Assembly: GCF_002410825.1 (NCBI RefSeq)
Contig: NZ_DHOS01000002.1
Location: forward strand, 1 to 64,000
DNA from: Proteiniphilum sp. UBA5384
GTDB lineage: Bacteria; Bacteroidota; Bacteroidia; Bacteroidales; Dysgonomonadaceae
Direction of reading: 5' to 3'
Length of the DNA: 64,000 bases
Shown here in pieces: positions 1-8,375 of this stretch (within the stretch, counting starts at the first letter, position 1; each line of letters begins with the position of its first letter). A model generated the notes under the pieces. The model was not told the origin of the DNA, did not search any database, and saw only the letters and a list, made by a program, of their open reading frames with translations. Position numbers and translations under genes: made by a program.

Positions 1-2
1 AG

Positions 3-33
3 GGGACAAATCTGTTATTTTCAGACTTGTCCC
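3..33. terminator. Hairpin downstream of tRNA-Arg
   Basis: A strong inverted repeat lies just beyond the 3' end of the minus-strand tRNA: seven pairs (3-9 with 27-33), one mismatch, then four more pairs (11-14 with 22-25), with a short T-rich loop. It is placed where a tRNA terminator would be. The window edge hides most of the sequence after it, so a U-tract cannot be judged. Confidence 0.4.
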
Positions 34-39
34 AATCAG

Positions 40-113
40 TGATCCGAGCGGGATTCGAACCCCCGACCCACAGCTTAGAAGGCTGTTGCTCTATCCAGCT
101 GAGCTACCGGACC
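40..113 (-). tRNA. tRNA-Arg (anticodon TCT)
   Basis: On the minus strand the sequence folds as a complete cloverleaf. The acceptor arm GGTCCGG pairs with TCGGATC with two G-T wobbles and discriminator A. The D arm contains AGCTCAGCTGGATAGAGC. The anticodon arm ACAGC-CTTCTAA-GCTGT places TCT at positions 34-36, reading AGA. The T arm carries the GGTTCGAATCC consensus. CCA is not encoded. It is the only tRNA gene I found in the window. Confidence 0.96.
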
Positions 114-269
114 ATCCTTTTGAATCAGGCTGCAAAAATAACGCAATTCTCAGAATAAAAAAAATATCTGAATCGCTAATTTATATATCTTCTCAGGATT
201 TGGGCTGCGTGGGCTTATTGTCCCTTAAAATTCATTGCACCTATCTCATTGAAGTTGGTTAAATGATCC

Positions 270-293
270 TCAAAAGTTTTCGCCAACTTTTGA
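270..293 (-). terminator. Hairpin after gdhA
   Basis: A perfect 9-bp inverted repeat (270-278 with 285-293, six-base loop) lies about 40 bases after the gdhA stop. It has no U-tract in the gdhA direction, so it may be an mRNA-end stabiliser rather than an intrinsic terminator. Confidence 0.35.
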
Positions 294-330
294 AGGTCAA
301 TTCATTTTCCTGTATGTCAAAGTATTCATA

Positions 331-1665
331 TTATAAAATTCCCTGACTCATCATCGCTTTGGCAACTTTCATAAAACCGGCGATATTGGCGCCTTTTACA
401 TAATTGATATAACCATCACTTTCGGTACCGTACTTCACGCAATTCTCGTGGATATTACCCATAATCCATTTCAGTTTCTCATCTACTTCTTCTGCAGACC
501 AACTGTAACGTTCTGAATTTTGGGTCATTTCCAATCCGGAAACCGATACTCCTCCCGCATTGGCGGCTTTGCCGGGAGCGTATAATATCTTACTGCGCTG
601 AAACACTGCGATAGCTTCGGGGGTGCTAGGCATATTGGCACCTTCGGAGACGGCGAGAACACCGTTCCTCACAAGTGTTTCGGCATCTGCCTGGTCGATC
701 TCGTTCTGTGTGGCCGAAGGAAGGGCAATATCTCCTTTTTCACACCATGGACGTGCTCCGGGAACATATTTACAACCATACTCCTCAGCGTATTCACGAA
801 TACGCCCACGGTAGAGATTCTTTAATTCCATCACAAATTCAAGCTTCTCCTTAGTGATACCATCGGAATCATAAATATAACCGTCGGAATCGGATAGGGT
901 GACAGGAATAGCACCTAACTCCAGTAATTTTTCGCAGGTATACTGCGCCACGTTACCCGCGCCGGAAACAAGGCATTTCTTTCCTTTGATATCAATATTT
1001 TTGGTTTTCAACATCTCCAACAGGAAATAAACATTCCCATAACCGGTGGCTTCGGGACGGATAAGCGATCCTCCGAACTCCCGCCCCTTACCGGTAAAAG
1101 TGCCGGTGAACTCCTCTGCCAGCTTCTTGTATTTACCGAACATATAACCCACTTCACGCCCCCCCACACCGATATCGCCGGCCGGCACATCGGTATTGGG
1201 TCCGATTACCTTCCACAAGCCTTCCACAAAAGCCTGGCAGAAACGCATCACCTCGCCATCTGATTTGCCGCGTGGTGAAAAATCGGAACCTCCCTTGGCT
1301 CCGCCCATCGGCAAGGTAGTGAGTGCGTTTTTAAATGTCTGTTCAAAAGCAAGGAACTTCAGGATGGAAGGCGATACCGAAGCATGAAAGCGAATCCCAC
1401 CCTTATACGGACCAATCGCATTGTTATGCTGCACCCGGTAACCCATGTTAGTCTGTACGTTACCCTTATCATCTACCCATGTAACCCGGAAGGTATGGAT
1501 TTTGTCGGGAATGACCAACCGCTCGATCAGGTTTGCTTTTTCAAATTCGGGATGTTCATTATAAACATCCTCAATGGACTCAACAACTTCTTCTACAGCC
1601 TGATGATATTCCGGCTCATTGGGAAAACGCCTTTTTAGAAGACCTAAAACTTCTGAAGATTTCAT
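331..1665 (-). CDS. gdhA: Glutamate dehydrogenase
   Basis: Hexameric glutamate dehydrogenase, interconverting glutamate with 2-oxoglutarate and ammonia using NAD(P)H in the cytoplasm. The 444-residue product has the family's usual length. PMGGAKGGSDFSP at about 119-131 contains the catalytic lysine near 124, and the Rossmann half contains VSGAGNVAQYT near 236-246. The protein closely resembles the Bacteroides GdhA sequences I remember. The frame is open to a TTG at 1674, but the ATG at 1665 gives the usual N-terminus, so I start there. The gene stands alone with its own upstream region. It is not far from glmS, the other glutamate/glutamine enzyme here, but the two are divergently arranged and not co-transcribed. 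Confidence 0.96.
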   Translation of the reverse strand: MKSSEVLGLLKRRFPNEPEYHQAVEEVVESIEDVYNEHPEFEKANLIERLVIPDKIHTFRVTWVDDKGNVQTNMGYRVQHNNAIGPYKGGIRFHASVSPSILKFLAFEQTFKNALTTLPMGGAKGGSDFSPRGKSDGEVMRFCQAFVEGLWKVIGPNTDVPAGDIGVGGREVGYMFGKYKKLAEEFTGTFTGKGREFGGSLIRPEATGYGNVYFLLEMLKTKNIDIKGKKCLVSGAGNVAQYTCEKLLELGAIPVTLSDSDGYIYDSDGITKEKLEFVMELKNLYRGRIREYAEEYGCKYVPGARPWCEKGDIALPSATQNEIDQADAETLVRNGVLAVSEGANMPSTPEAIAVFQRSKILYAPGKAANAGGVSVSGLEMTQNSERYSWSAEEVDEKLKWIMGNIHENCVKYGTESDGYINYVKGANIAGFMKVAKAMMSQGIL

Positions 1666-1674
1666 CTGATTCAA

Positions 1675-2067
1675 CTATTTATTTTTAATTTATTAGACCT
1701 TGTCTGCGCTCAACAGAAGTCAAAACAAGTTTTGTCTCTGTATCCACTTATCGAAAGAGTTCAAATGTATCCATATGGAACTCGCTTAAATCATGTCACG
1801 TTTACCTAATGATTTAGATGCTTGTTTCATGCGTCAATGTAATTTTTTACACTAAGGTTTGTATGGAAGGGAACTCCGATACACGGGAATAAAACGCAAT
1901 CCTCACAATAATCACGAGTCCGGACCCTCATCTGTCAGAGTCCGGTTTTCTGAAAACCTCACAATTAAATATTGTTATCAAATAACCACTTTGAAATGCA
2001 AAGGTATAAATAAATTTCTAAAACAAAAATATTATACACTTTTTTATTAAAACTGTCACAAAAACAG
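1675..2067. other. Intergenic region upstream of gdhA
   Basis: About 390 bases without a convincing gene. It holds the probable gdhA promoter and, at 1920-1945, a hairpin CCGGAC/GTCCGG that may close the transcript of the small gene at 2068-2238. The short open frames here have no recognisable coding character. Confidence 0.5.
1762..1769 (-). promoter_or_regulatory. Candidate -7 box for gdhA
   Basis: TACATTTG on the minus strand matches the Bacteroidetes -7 consensus TAnnTTTG. A TTTA 17 bases upstream could be a weak -33 element. It would give a leader of about 90 bases before gdhA. Confidence 0.4.
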
Positions 2068-2238
2068 CTATTTTTTTAGATTTCTGTAAACAGGAATAAA
2101 AACGATGGCTCCCGACATCAGAATAGAAATAATAGTAAATGTGGTAATTTGTGCATATAAAAGGATATAGGCTACCAATATAATCCAAAGGATAATGATA
2201 CATGCAATCTGGGTGGTAGAAAGTTTTCTTCTTTCCAT
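2068..2238 (-). CDS. Small one/two-helix membrane protein (56 aa)
   Basis: A 57-codon frame (with stop) starting at ATG 2238. The product begins MERRKLSTTQIACII, then has two hydrophobic stretches (about residues 11-28 and 33-50) separated by a short polar turn, and ends in the basic tail RNLKK. This is the composition of a small inner-membrane protein with a positive N-terminus. A near-ideal promoter lies 28-58 bases upstream, which strongly supports expression. The function is unknown and I do not recognise a named family. A longer frame at 2018-2203 on the same strand is a shadow of this gene. Confidence 0.75.
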   Translation of the reverse strand: MERRKLSTTQIACIIILWIILVAYILLYAQITTFTIISILMSGAIVFIPVYRNLKK

Positions 2239-2265
2239 ATTTCTTGAAAAATCTTTATAATATCA

Positions 2266-2296
2266 CAAAGGTACGATCTCCTTCATTCCATGCAAA
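2266..2296 (-). promoter_or_regulatory. Bacteroidetes promoter for the small membrane protein
   Basis: On the minus strand TTTG (2293-2296), then exactly 19 bases, then TACCTTTG (2266-2273). Both boxes and the spacing match the TTTG-N19-TAnnTTTG sigma-ABfr consensus. The ATG follows about 28 bases later. Confidence 0.8.
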
Positions 2297-2442
2297 ATAA
2301 TCCTGTAAAATTTTAAGGATAGATCATCTATGTTTTTTCGATCATTTTGACTTATAATAATTGAATACAATATTAAAATGACACACATAAGCATAATTTC
2401 ACATCATTGACACATAAGAACATGCATTAAGTTCCTTTTTTC

Positions 2443-2473
2443 TTTGAAATTTCAAAAAGATAATGCACTTTTG
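2443..2473 (+). promoter_or_regulatory. Promoter of glmS
   Basis: TTTG at 2443-2446, a 19-base spacer and CACTTTTG at 2466-2473, one base off the TAnnTTTG consensus. It would give a leader of about 45 bases. No glmS ribozyme-like element is evident in this short leader. Confidence 0.7.
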
Positions 2474-2523
2474 CACGCTTACAATTTGTTTTTTCATTAT
2501 TTTCCATTTAAAATTAATCAACT

Positions 2524-4365
2524 ATGTGTGGAATAGTCGGATATATAGGTAACAGGCAAGCTTACCCCATCTTAATAAAAGGACTCCACCGGCTGGAATA
2601 CCGTGGATATGACAGTGCCGGAATTGCGTTGATCGACAATGAGCATCTCAAAGTGTACAAGGCGAAAGGGAAGGTAGAAGAGCTGGAACAATTTGCCCAA
2701 CAAAAAGATATCACAGGAACAATCGGAATTGCACATACCCGTTGGGCAACTCACGGCGAACCGACGCATAATAACGCACACCCTCATTATTCGCAATCGG
2801 AAGAGATCGCCATTATTCATAATGGAATCATTGAAAACTATGCCGTGCTAAAAGAAGGGTTGACAAAAGAGGGGTACACATTCCAAAGTGAAACCGATAC
2901 TGAAGTACTGGTACAATTGATAGAATATATGAAAAAAACCAACGGTACAGATCTACCGACTGCCGTACAATTGGCTTTGGGACAGGTCGTCGGAGCCTAT
3001 GCCATTGCCGTTCTCGACAAACATAATCCCGATCTGATCGTCGCTGCCAGAAAAGGAAGTCCTCTAGTAGTAGGCATAGGGGAAGATGAATATTTTATCG
3101 GTTCAGACGCAACACCCATTATTGAATACACCAATAAGGTTACTTATATTGGCGAGGAAGAGATTGTTACTATTCTTCGGAATGAACCATTGAGGATCAG
3201 AACGATAACCAATATTGAGAAAACTCCGCAAATCCAGCAACTCGAGATGACATTGAGTCAGCTTGAGAAGGGAGGCTATCCTCATTTCATGTTGAAGGAG
3301 ATATTCGAGCAACCTCACTCATTAAGTGATTGTATGCGAGGAAGAGTGAATGTGGACAAGGATAATATCACTCTGGCAGGTTTTATCGACAACAAGGAAA
3401 AATTTTTAAATGCCAAGCGAATCATTATCACTGCCTGCGGCACTTCCTGGCATGCCGCACAGATCGGTATGTATGCCATTGAAGAGTATGCTCGCATTCC
3501 GGTAGAAGTAGAATATTCATCGGAATTCCGTTACCGGAAGCCGGTCATACACAAAGATGACATTGTCATCGCCCTCTCCCAATCAGGTGAAACAGCTGAT
3601 ACACTGGCGGCGGTAGAGCTTGCCAAACAACACGGGGCGTTTATCTTCGGCATCTGTAACGTTGTCGGTTCTTCCATACCCAGGAATACACATTCTGGTT
3701 GTTACACTCATGTGGGACCTGAAATCGGCGTAGCCTCCACCAAGGCGTTTACGGCACAGGTCACGGTGCTGACCATGCTGGCCATCCTTATCGGAAAGGA
3801 GAATGGGACAATTTCACAGGATAAATATCTGGAGCTGATCAGGGAATTAAGCCTGATACCCGATAAGATAGATAAGGTATTAAAAAAGAACGACCAGATC
3901 GCGGAACTGGCAAAGACTTTCACCTATGCCAGCAACTGTATTTATCTGGGTAGGGGATATAATTTTCCGATTGCCCTGGAAGGTGCACTGAAACTGAAAG
4001 AAATCTCCTATATACATGCAGAAGGTTACCCTGCAGCAGAAATGAAGCATGGCCCGATAGCGCTTATCAGTAATGATATGCCTGTAATAGCTATTGCGAC
4101 TCAATCGGAAACTTACGAAAAAGTATTGAGTAATATACAGGAAATAAAAGCCCGCAAAGGGAGGATCGTTTCGATAGTCACCGAGGGAGACAAAATAATA
4201 AAAAATATATCATCTCATACGGTTGAAGTCCCTGAGACAGTCCCCTGCCTGGCTCCCTTGCTTTCAGTGATTCCTCTCCAGCTACTGGCCTATCATATTG
4301 CAGTGGTGAAAGGATGTGATGTGGATCAGCCACGTAACTTGGCGAAATCGGTCACGGTTGAATAA
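2524..4365 (+). CDS. glmS: Glutamine-fructose-6-phosphate aminotransferase
   Basis: Makes glucosamine-6-phosphate from fructose-6-phosphate and glutamine, the first step to UDP-GlcNAc for peptidoglycan and LPS. Start MCGIVGYIG exposes the nucleophile Cys2 of the class II glutaminase domain (about 1-220), with the RGYDSAGIA and HTRWATHG motifs. Two SIS sugar-isomerase domains follow: ITACGTSWHAA and ALSQSGETADT in the first, YLGRGYNFPIALEGALKLKEISY in the second (partial motif, about 480-500). The C-terminus DQPRNLAKSVTVE is the invariant end of the family. Length 613 is typical. The last 40 bases overlap the 3' end of the convergent phosphate transporter gene. Confidence 0.97.
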   Translation: MCGIVGYIGNRQAYPILIKGLHRLEYRGYDSAGIALIDNEHLKVYKAKGKVEELEQFAQQKDITGTIGIAHTRWATHGEPTHNNAHPHYSQSEEIAIIHNGIIENYAVLKEGLTKEGYTFQSETDTEVLVQLIEYMKKTNGTDLPTAVQLALGQVVGAYAIAVLDKHNPDLIVAARKGSPLVVGIGEDEYFIGSDATPIIEYTNKVTYIGEEEIVTILRNEPLRIRTITNIEKTPQIQQLEMTLSQLEKGGYPHFMLKEIFEQPHSLSDCMRGRVNVDKDNITLAGFIDNKEKFLNAKRIIITACGTSWHAAQIGMYAIEEYARIPVEVEYSSEFRYRKPVIHKDDIVIALSQSGETADTLAAVELAKQHGAFIFGICNVVGSSIPRNTHSGCYTHVGPEIGVASTKAFTAQVTVLTMLAILIGKENGTISQDKYLELIRELSLIPDKIDKVLKKNDQIAELAKTFTYASNCIYLGRGYNFPIALEGALKLKEISYIHAEGYPAAEMKHGPIALISNDMPVIAIATQSETYEKVLSNIQEIKARKGRIVSIVTEGDKIIKNISSHTVEVPETVPCLAPLLSVIPLQLLAYHIAVVKGCDVDQPRNLAKSVTVE

Positions 4366-6626
4366 GTATCAAGAAGTGAATTGCCTCCCCTGCTCGATAT
4401 GGATTTGGTATATTGCTCTTTAAAATTACGGTGAGATTTCATCAGATTGCTCGATTGCAAAGTGATAATCTTCGATTCATTGACCAGATTCAGGAAGAGA
4501 ATGCTGCTCCGGGTAGTCGATTCACCTGCCTTTACCCGTTTTATTTGACGCTTGGTCAGTTTTGGATTCAAGTCAAGAATTGCTTCCCTCATATTTACAA
4601 TCAGACTGAACTGGCTATAATCATCCGATTTTTCCATCTTCTCATATACTATAAATGCTTCGGAGAGAATTTTATACATAACTTTCAAGTCATCGATTTG
4701 CTCTTCTGAGAATGCGGTATGATTGTTGTCGATGTAGCGGAAAGTCACCTCCGAAATTGCTTTCAACGATTTGGTAATCTCATAGGAATAATCTACCAGT
4801 TGGACATATTCCTGTTCGAGATCCAGCGCATTCATCTGTATACTTTCCAATGTGGGAACCACTTCATAATCCCGTTTATCCTTGAATTTTTCATAAAGGC
4901 CATAGGCTTCGCCCATCGCTTTTTTGACAACCTTCCTATCCTCTTCTTTCAGCCCTTTCACAATACTTCTATAGATAAAGAGTGTCTTGTCCAACATTAG
5001 GTGGACCTCATCATTACAGGAAGTGACTAATTGCTGTTCACTGGAAAGGATTTGTTGCTGTTGTTGCTCTTTGGACTTTAATTTAGTGTGTAATCTTCCG
5101 GATTTAAACAGGATAAAGATAACCAATAGTACCATCACTGCTACCGCGATCTTCCCTCCCCACATCAGGAACAACCCTACAAGCATAGATGCGGTAAATG
5201 CCACCAGTGCCGTCAGGAGCCAACCGGCTACCACGGTAAGCACTCCATTGATACGATACACAGCGCTCTCACGTCCCCAGGCTCGGTCGGCCAGCGAACT
5301 ACCCATCGCCACCATAAAAGTCACATAAGTGGTAGACAAGGGCAATTTCAATGAGGTTCCGAGTGAGATCAGCAAGGCGGCAATGGTAAGGTTGACGGAT
5401 GCCCGTATCAAGTCGAACGAAGCGCTATTTTCCAATTTTACCGGTTCAAATTGCCTGTCAATAAATTCTTTTACCGATACCGGCATTATCTTGTCGATAG
5501 ATTTGCTGAGATTGAGGCTGCTCCTTACCATACTACGGGAGAGAGGTGATGAGGAAAATCGCTCTACTCCATCCCCTTTGCGAGCTAAATTCACTTCCGT
5601 TTCGGTGACGGAGCGGGATTTTTTGGAAAACCAAAGCGCCAGTACCATAATTACACCTGCACCCAACAACCACCAGATACTGGCGACCACAGGTTCCGAT
5701 AAACGCCCCATATGGAGTTGGCTGATATCACCGCCCGTTGCAGCCACTTCCTGTGCTATATTGAATGAATCGTAGCCGGCCATGAACACACCGATAAAAT
5801 TCACCAGGTCATTCCCTGCAAAGGCCATCGCCAGTGCGGCTGTTCCGGTCAATACGATCACCTTTAATATCTTTACCCGGAAAAGATGTTGCAATATACC
5901 CATGAACAACGTCCAGCCGACAAAAGTATACAGAAGAGCCGTCGCCATGTTGTATTCCAGATAGTGAAGCATATCAGTACTCACTAGCACACTGCCTTTC
6001 AATCCTTTGAAAATGGCAAAATAAGTGATAGCCGTAAGAGCAATCCCCCCCCAAACAGCCCCCAGATATTTAAATACCTTATTATAGTTAAAAGAGAATA
6101 TCAAACGGGATATATACATGATAATGCTACCAGCAAGAAAAGCAATAGCAATGGAAATAAATATACCACCTATAATAGCCAGTGCTTTTCCACTATTAAT
6201 AAATTCCCCGATATGCTCGCCCGACCCGGAAGTCCCAACGGAAAAAAGTGCTATCGCCACAGCAGCGCCTAATAGTTCAAATACCAGGGAAACAGTAGTG
6301 GAAGTAGGTAATCCAAATGTATTAAAAAGGTCAAGGAGAATGATATCCGTCAGCATCACCGCCAGGAACAACATCATAATGGCCGGGAATGTGAATTTCT
6401 CCGGGTAAAATACCCCGCTCCTTGCAATCTCCATCATACCGCTTGAGAACATTGTTCCGATAATGACACCCACAGAGGCTACAGTAAGAATAACCCAAAG
6501 AGGAGCTACTTTTGATCCAATACTGGAATTAAGAAAGTTTACTGCATCGTTTGCGACTCCTACAACAAGATCTAATGCTGCAAGGCCTAAAAGGATAATT
6601 ACAATAATAAGGTAAATAGGATCCAT
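4326..6626 (-). CDS. PiT-family inorganic phosphate transporter with PhoU-like C-terminal domain
   Basis: Polytopic inner-membrane phosphate permease of 766 residues. The two PiT signature repeats are visible: ANDAVNFLNSSIGSKVAP near residue 25 and GNDLVNFIGVFMAGYDSF near 270. A third hydrophobic block contains LPLSTTYVTFMVAMGSSLADRAWGRESA (near 430-460). The last 230 residues are hydrophilic and helical, resembling the PhoU-like domain found fused to PiT in Bacteroidetes. The final residues, STVTDFAKLRG, are encoded by the antisense of the glmS end (PRNLAKSVTVE) and are not a domain. The gene is convergent with glmS and there is no terminator between them. Confidence 0.9.
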   Translation of the reverse strand: MDPIYLIIVIILLGLAALDLVVGVANDAVNFLNSSIGSKVAPLWVILTVASVGVIIGTMFSSGMMEIARSGVFYPEKFTFPAIMMLFLAVMLTDIILLDLFNTFGLPTSTTVSLVFELLGAAVAIALFSVGTSGSGEHIGEFINSGKALAIIGGIFISIAIAFLAGSIIMYISRLIFSFNYNKVFKYLGAVWGGIALTAITYFAIFKGLKGSVLVSTDMLHYLEYNMATALLYTFVGWTLFMGILQHLFRVKILKVIVLTGTAALAMAFAGNDLVNFIGVFMAGYDSFNIAQEVAATGGDISQLHMGRLSEPVVASIWWLLGAGVIMVLALWFSKKSRSVTETEVNLARKGDGVERFSSSPLSRSMVRSSLNLSKSIDKIMPVSVKEFIDRQFEPVKLENSASFDLIRASVNLTIAALLISLGTSLKLPLSTTYVTFMVAMGSSLADRAWGRESAVYRINGVLTVVAGWLLTALVAFTASMLVGLFLMWGGKIAVAVMVLLVIFILFKSGRLHTKLKSKEQQQQQILSSEQQLVTSCNDEVHLMLDKTLFIYRSIVKGLKEEDRKVVKKAMGEAYGLYEKFKDKRDYEVVPTLESIQMNALDLEQEYVQLVDYSYEITKSLKAISEVTFRYIDNNHTAFSEEQIDDLKVMYKILSEAFIVYEKMEKSDDYSQFSLIVNMREAILDLNPKLTKRQIKRVKAGESTTRSSILFLNLVNESKIITLQSSNLMKSHRNFKEQYTKSISSRGGNSLLDTYSTVTDFAKLRG

Positions 6627-6760
6627 CTTATGCTAAAAAAATTCCGCACAAAGGTCTCCTATAAATGTTACAAAATGGTTACATTTTGGTTACAATATTG
6701 TTAAGATTTGAAAAACAAAAATAACCTTGTACTGTTCACCGGAATATTCATTAGAAATCT

Positions 6761-6805
6761 TATCTTTGTTGCTTCATGGGTATACAAAATTGAATGTTTG
6801 TATAC
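6761..6805 (+). promoter_or_regulatory. -7 box followed by a perfect inverted repeat
   Basis: TATCTTTG at 6761-6768 matches TAnnTTTG, without a clear -33 box. Immediately after the expected transcription start, GTATACAAA (6780-6788) and TTTGTATAC (6797-6805) form a perfect 9-bp inverted repeat with an 8-base spacer. It could be an operator or a leader hairpin for the methyltransferase gene. Confidence 0.5.
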
Positions 6806-6866
6806 GAATATTATTATTTGGTTGTTATCATTCTGTCCGGATTAACGGCTGGTACGTTCCATATTC

Positions 6867-7826
6867 ATGTCCGAATATTATCATATGACTACTATCACTC
6901 TGATGAAATGTCCGGTTTGCGGCGCCGGCAATTTGAAAAAAATTTTTGATGCAGCAGATCATTTTTCAAGCGGAGAGATGTTCCCTATATATGATTGCGA
7001 TCATTGCGGATTTCGATTCACCAATCATTTTCCTTCCGAAGATACCATTGGCAGATATTACGACTCACCCAACTATATTTCCCACTCCGATTCCAACGAA
7101 GGGTTAGTCAACCGGCTATACCACCATTTCCGGAAACGGATGCTAAGAAAGAAAGTCAGCCTGGTAGCGAGCTACGTCCCTGAAAAGGATAGCCCTATTC
7201 GGTTGCTGGATATAGGCTGCGGCACAGGCTATTTCCTACAGGCAGCAAAGGAGCGGGGATGGATTGTTTCGGGTATTGAAAAAGATGAAAAAGCACGGGA
7301 GAATGCAGCCATCCGTTCCGGGCTGCCAGTACATGATGAAAATAACCTGTGGGAAATAAAAAATTCATCTTACAATGTTGTTACTCTATGGCACGTATTG
7401 GAACATCTGGAAAAACTAAATGAAACTATCCAAAAAATAAAGGAAATCATTACGCCGGAAGGAATTGTAGTACTCGCGCTCCCTAACTGCCGATCCTATG
7501 ATGCAAGGTTTTACAAAAAATGGTGGGCGGCATATGATATTCCACGACATCTCTGGCATTTCTCCCCTGGTCCCTTGGAAAAATTGCTCGACAAACATGG
7601 TCTGAAAGTCATACAGAAAGTATGTATGCCATTGGATGCATTTTATATCTCCCTACTGAGTGAAAAATACAAGGGAAGCAACTTCTTTATACGCTACGGC
7701 AGGGCATTTGGAATAGGTACGATAGGTTTTTTATGCTCGCTCGGCAACATTGAGCAATCGAGTTCTATCATCTATATTGCAAAAATAAAGGAAAATAAAT
7801 CAAAACCCGATAATGGGAACTTATGA
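6867..7826 (+). CDS. Class I SAM-dependent methyltransferase with N-terminal zinc-ribbon
   Basis: A 319-residue protein. Residues 15-47 carry four cysteines as CPVC...DCDHC (C15, C18, C44, C47), a probable zinc-binding module. SAM-binding motif I, LLDIGCGTGYF, is at about 113-123, followed by an acidic post-I residue in VSGIEKDE. LWHVLEHL and ALPNCRSYDARFY are typical of methyltransferase domain 11/12 proteins near surface-polysaccharide genes. The substrate cannot be told from sequence. ATGs at 6885 and 6903 are alternative starts; all keep the cysteines. No partner genes indicate a pathway. Confidence 0.85.
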   Translation: MSEYYHMTTITLMKCPVCGAGNLKKIFDAADHFSSGEMFPIYDCDHCGFRFTNHFPSEDTIGRYYDSPNYISHSDSNEGLVNRLYHHFRKRMLRKKVSLVASYVPEKDSPIRLLDIGCGTGYFLQAAKERGWIVSGIEKDEKARENAAIRSGLPVHDENNLWEIKNSSYNVVTLWHVLEHLEKLNETIQKIKEIITPEGIVVLALPNCRSYDARFYKKWWAAYDIPRHLWHFSPGPLEKLLDKHGLKVIQKVCMPLDAFYISLLSEKYKGSNFFIRYGRAFGIGTIGFLCSLGNIEQSSSIIYIAKIKENKSKPDNGNL

Positions 7827-7859
7827 TGAGAGTGAATTATGACGAATGACAAAGAAAAA

Positions 7860-7891
7860 CTTGTTCTTACTGACGGAAAGTATTATTTTTG
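7860..7891 (+). promoter_or_regulatory. Promoter of the MerR-type regulator
   Basis: CTTG (7860-7863), a 20-base spacer and TATTTTTG (7884-7891). The TTG at 7889 that opens the reading frame lies inside the -7 box, so translation must start later, at ATG 7952. Confidence 0.6.
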
Positions 7892-7951
7892 AAACGGACA
7901 ACATTTATCCGGCTAATTGTTCCATCCAAAACCATTTATAAAGAGATTATC

Positions 7952-8344
7952 ATGGGAAAAAGAAAGAAACCAATTCAATTTGCTGACAAGCGTCTCTTCT
8001 ATTCTATTCAGGAAGTAGCCGACCACTTTGCAGTCAATATATCACTCTTACGTTTCTGGGAAAAGGAATTCGAGAATATCAATCCTAAAAAAACTGCCGG
8101 CGGTACCCGCCAATATACTCGTGAAGATATACAACAACTGGAAATCGTATATCATCTGGTAAAAGAAAAAGGAATGACGTTGGAAGGAGCCCGGCATACA
8201 CTGAAATCTAAAAAAGATGAGGAGGAGAAACGGGTAGAACTACTTTCCAGGCTTACAGAAATCAAAAAAGAATTACTTTCGCTGGAGACAGAATTCGACC
8301 AGCTCCATGAAAAACAAAAATACTCTAAAATAAAAACGGAATAA
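7952..8344 (+). CDS. MerR-family transcriptional regulator
   Basis: A 130-residue DNA-binding protein. Residues about 14-80 form a MerR winged helix-turn-helix: YSIQEVADHFAVNISLLRFWEKEF, then the wing GGTRQYTREDI (family motif, here split for brevity), then helices of the dimer linker. The C-terminal 40 residues are a charged coiled coil for dimerisation. There is no effector domain and no cysteine metal site, unlike metal-sensing MerR proteins. Short proteins of this kind are common single-copy genes in Bacteroidetes; the target is unknown. The next gene starts 32 bases downstream and may be co-transcribed. Confidence 0.88.
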   Translation: MGKRKKPIQFADKRLFYSIQEVADHFAVNISLLRFWEKEFENINPKKTAGGTRQYTREDIQQLEIVYHLVKEKGMTLEGARHTLKSKKDEEEKRVELLSRLTEIKKELLSLETEFDQLHEKQKYSKIKTE

Positions 8345-8360
8345 TCAATGTGAGTAACAA

Positions 8361-8375
8361 GACTAATATGCCAAT
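8361..8375. repeat. Dispersed 15-mer gactaatatgccaat, copy 1
   Basis: The same 15 bases occur at 32777-32791. Here they lie directly before the ATG of the NamZ-like gene; there they lie after the deoC stop. Confidence 0.6.

Noticed and set aside
2474..2523. glmS ribozyme
   Set aside because: The leader is only about 45 bases, AT-rich and lacks the required folded core.
4326..4370. STVTDFAKLRG as a possible conserved peptide motif in the phosphate transporter
   Set aside because: It is the antisense reading of the glmS end and has no functional meaning in the transporter.
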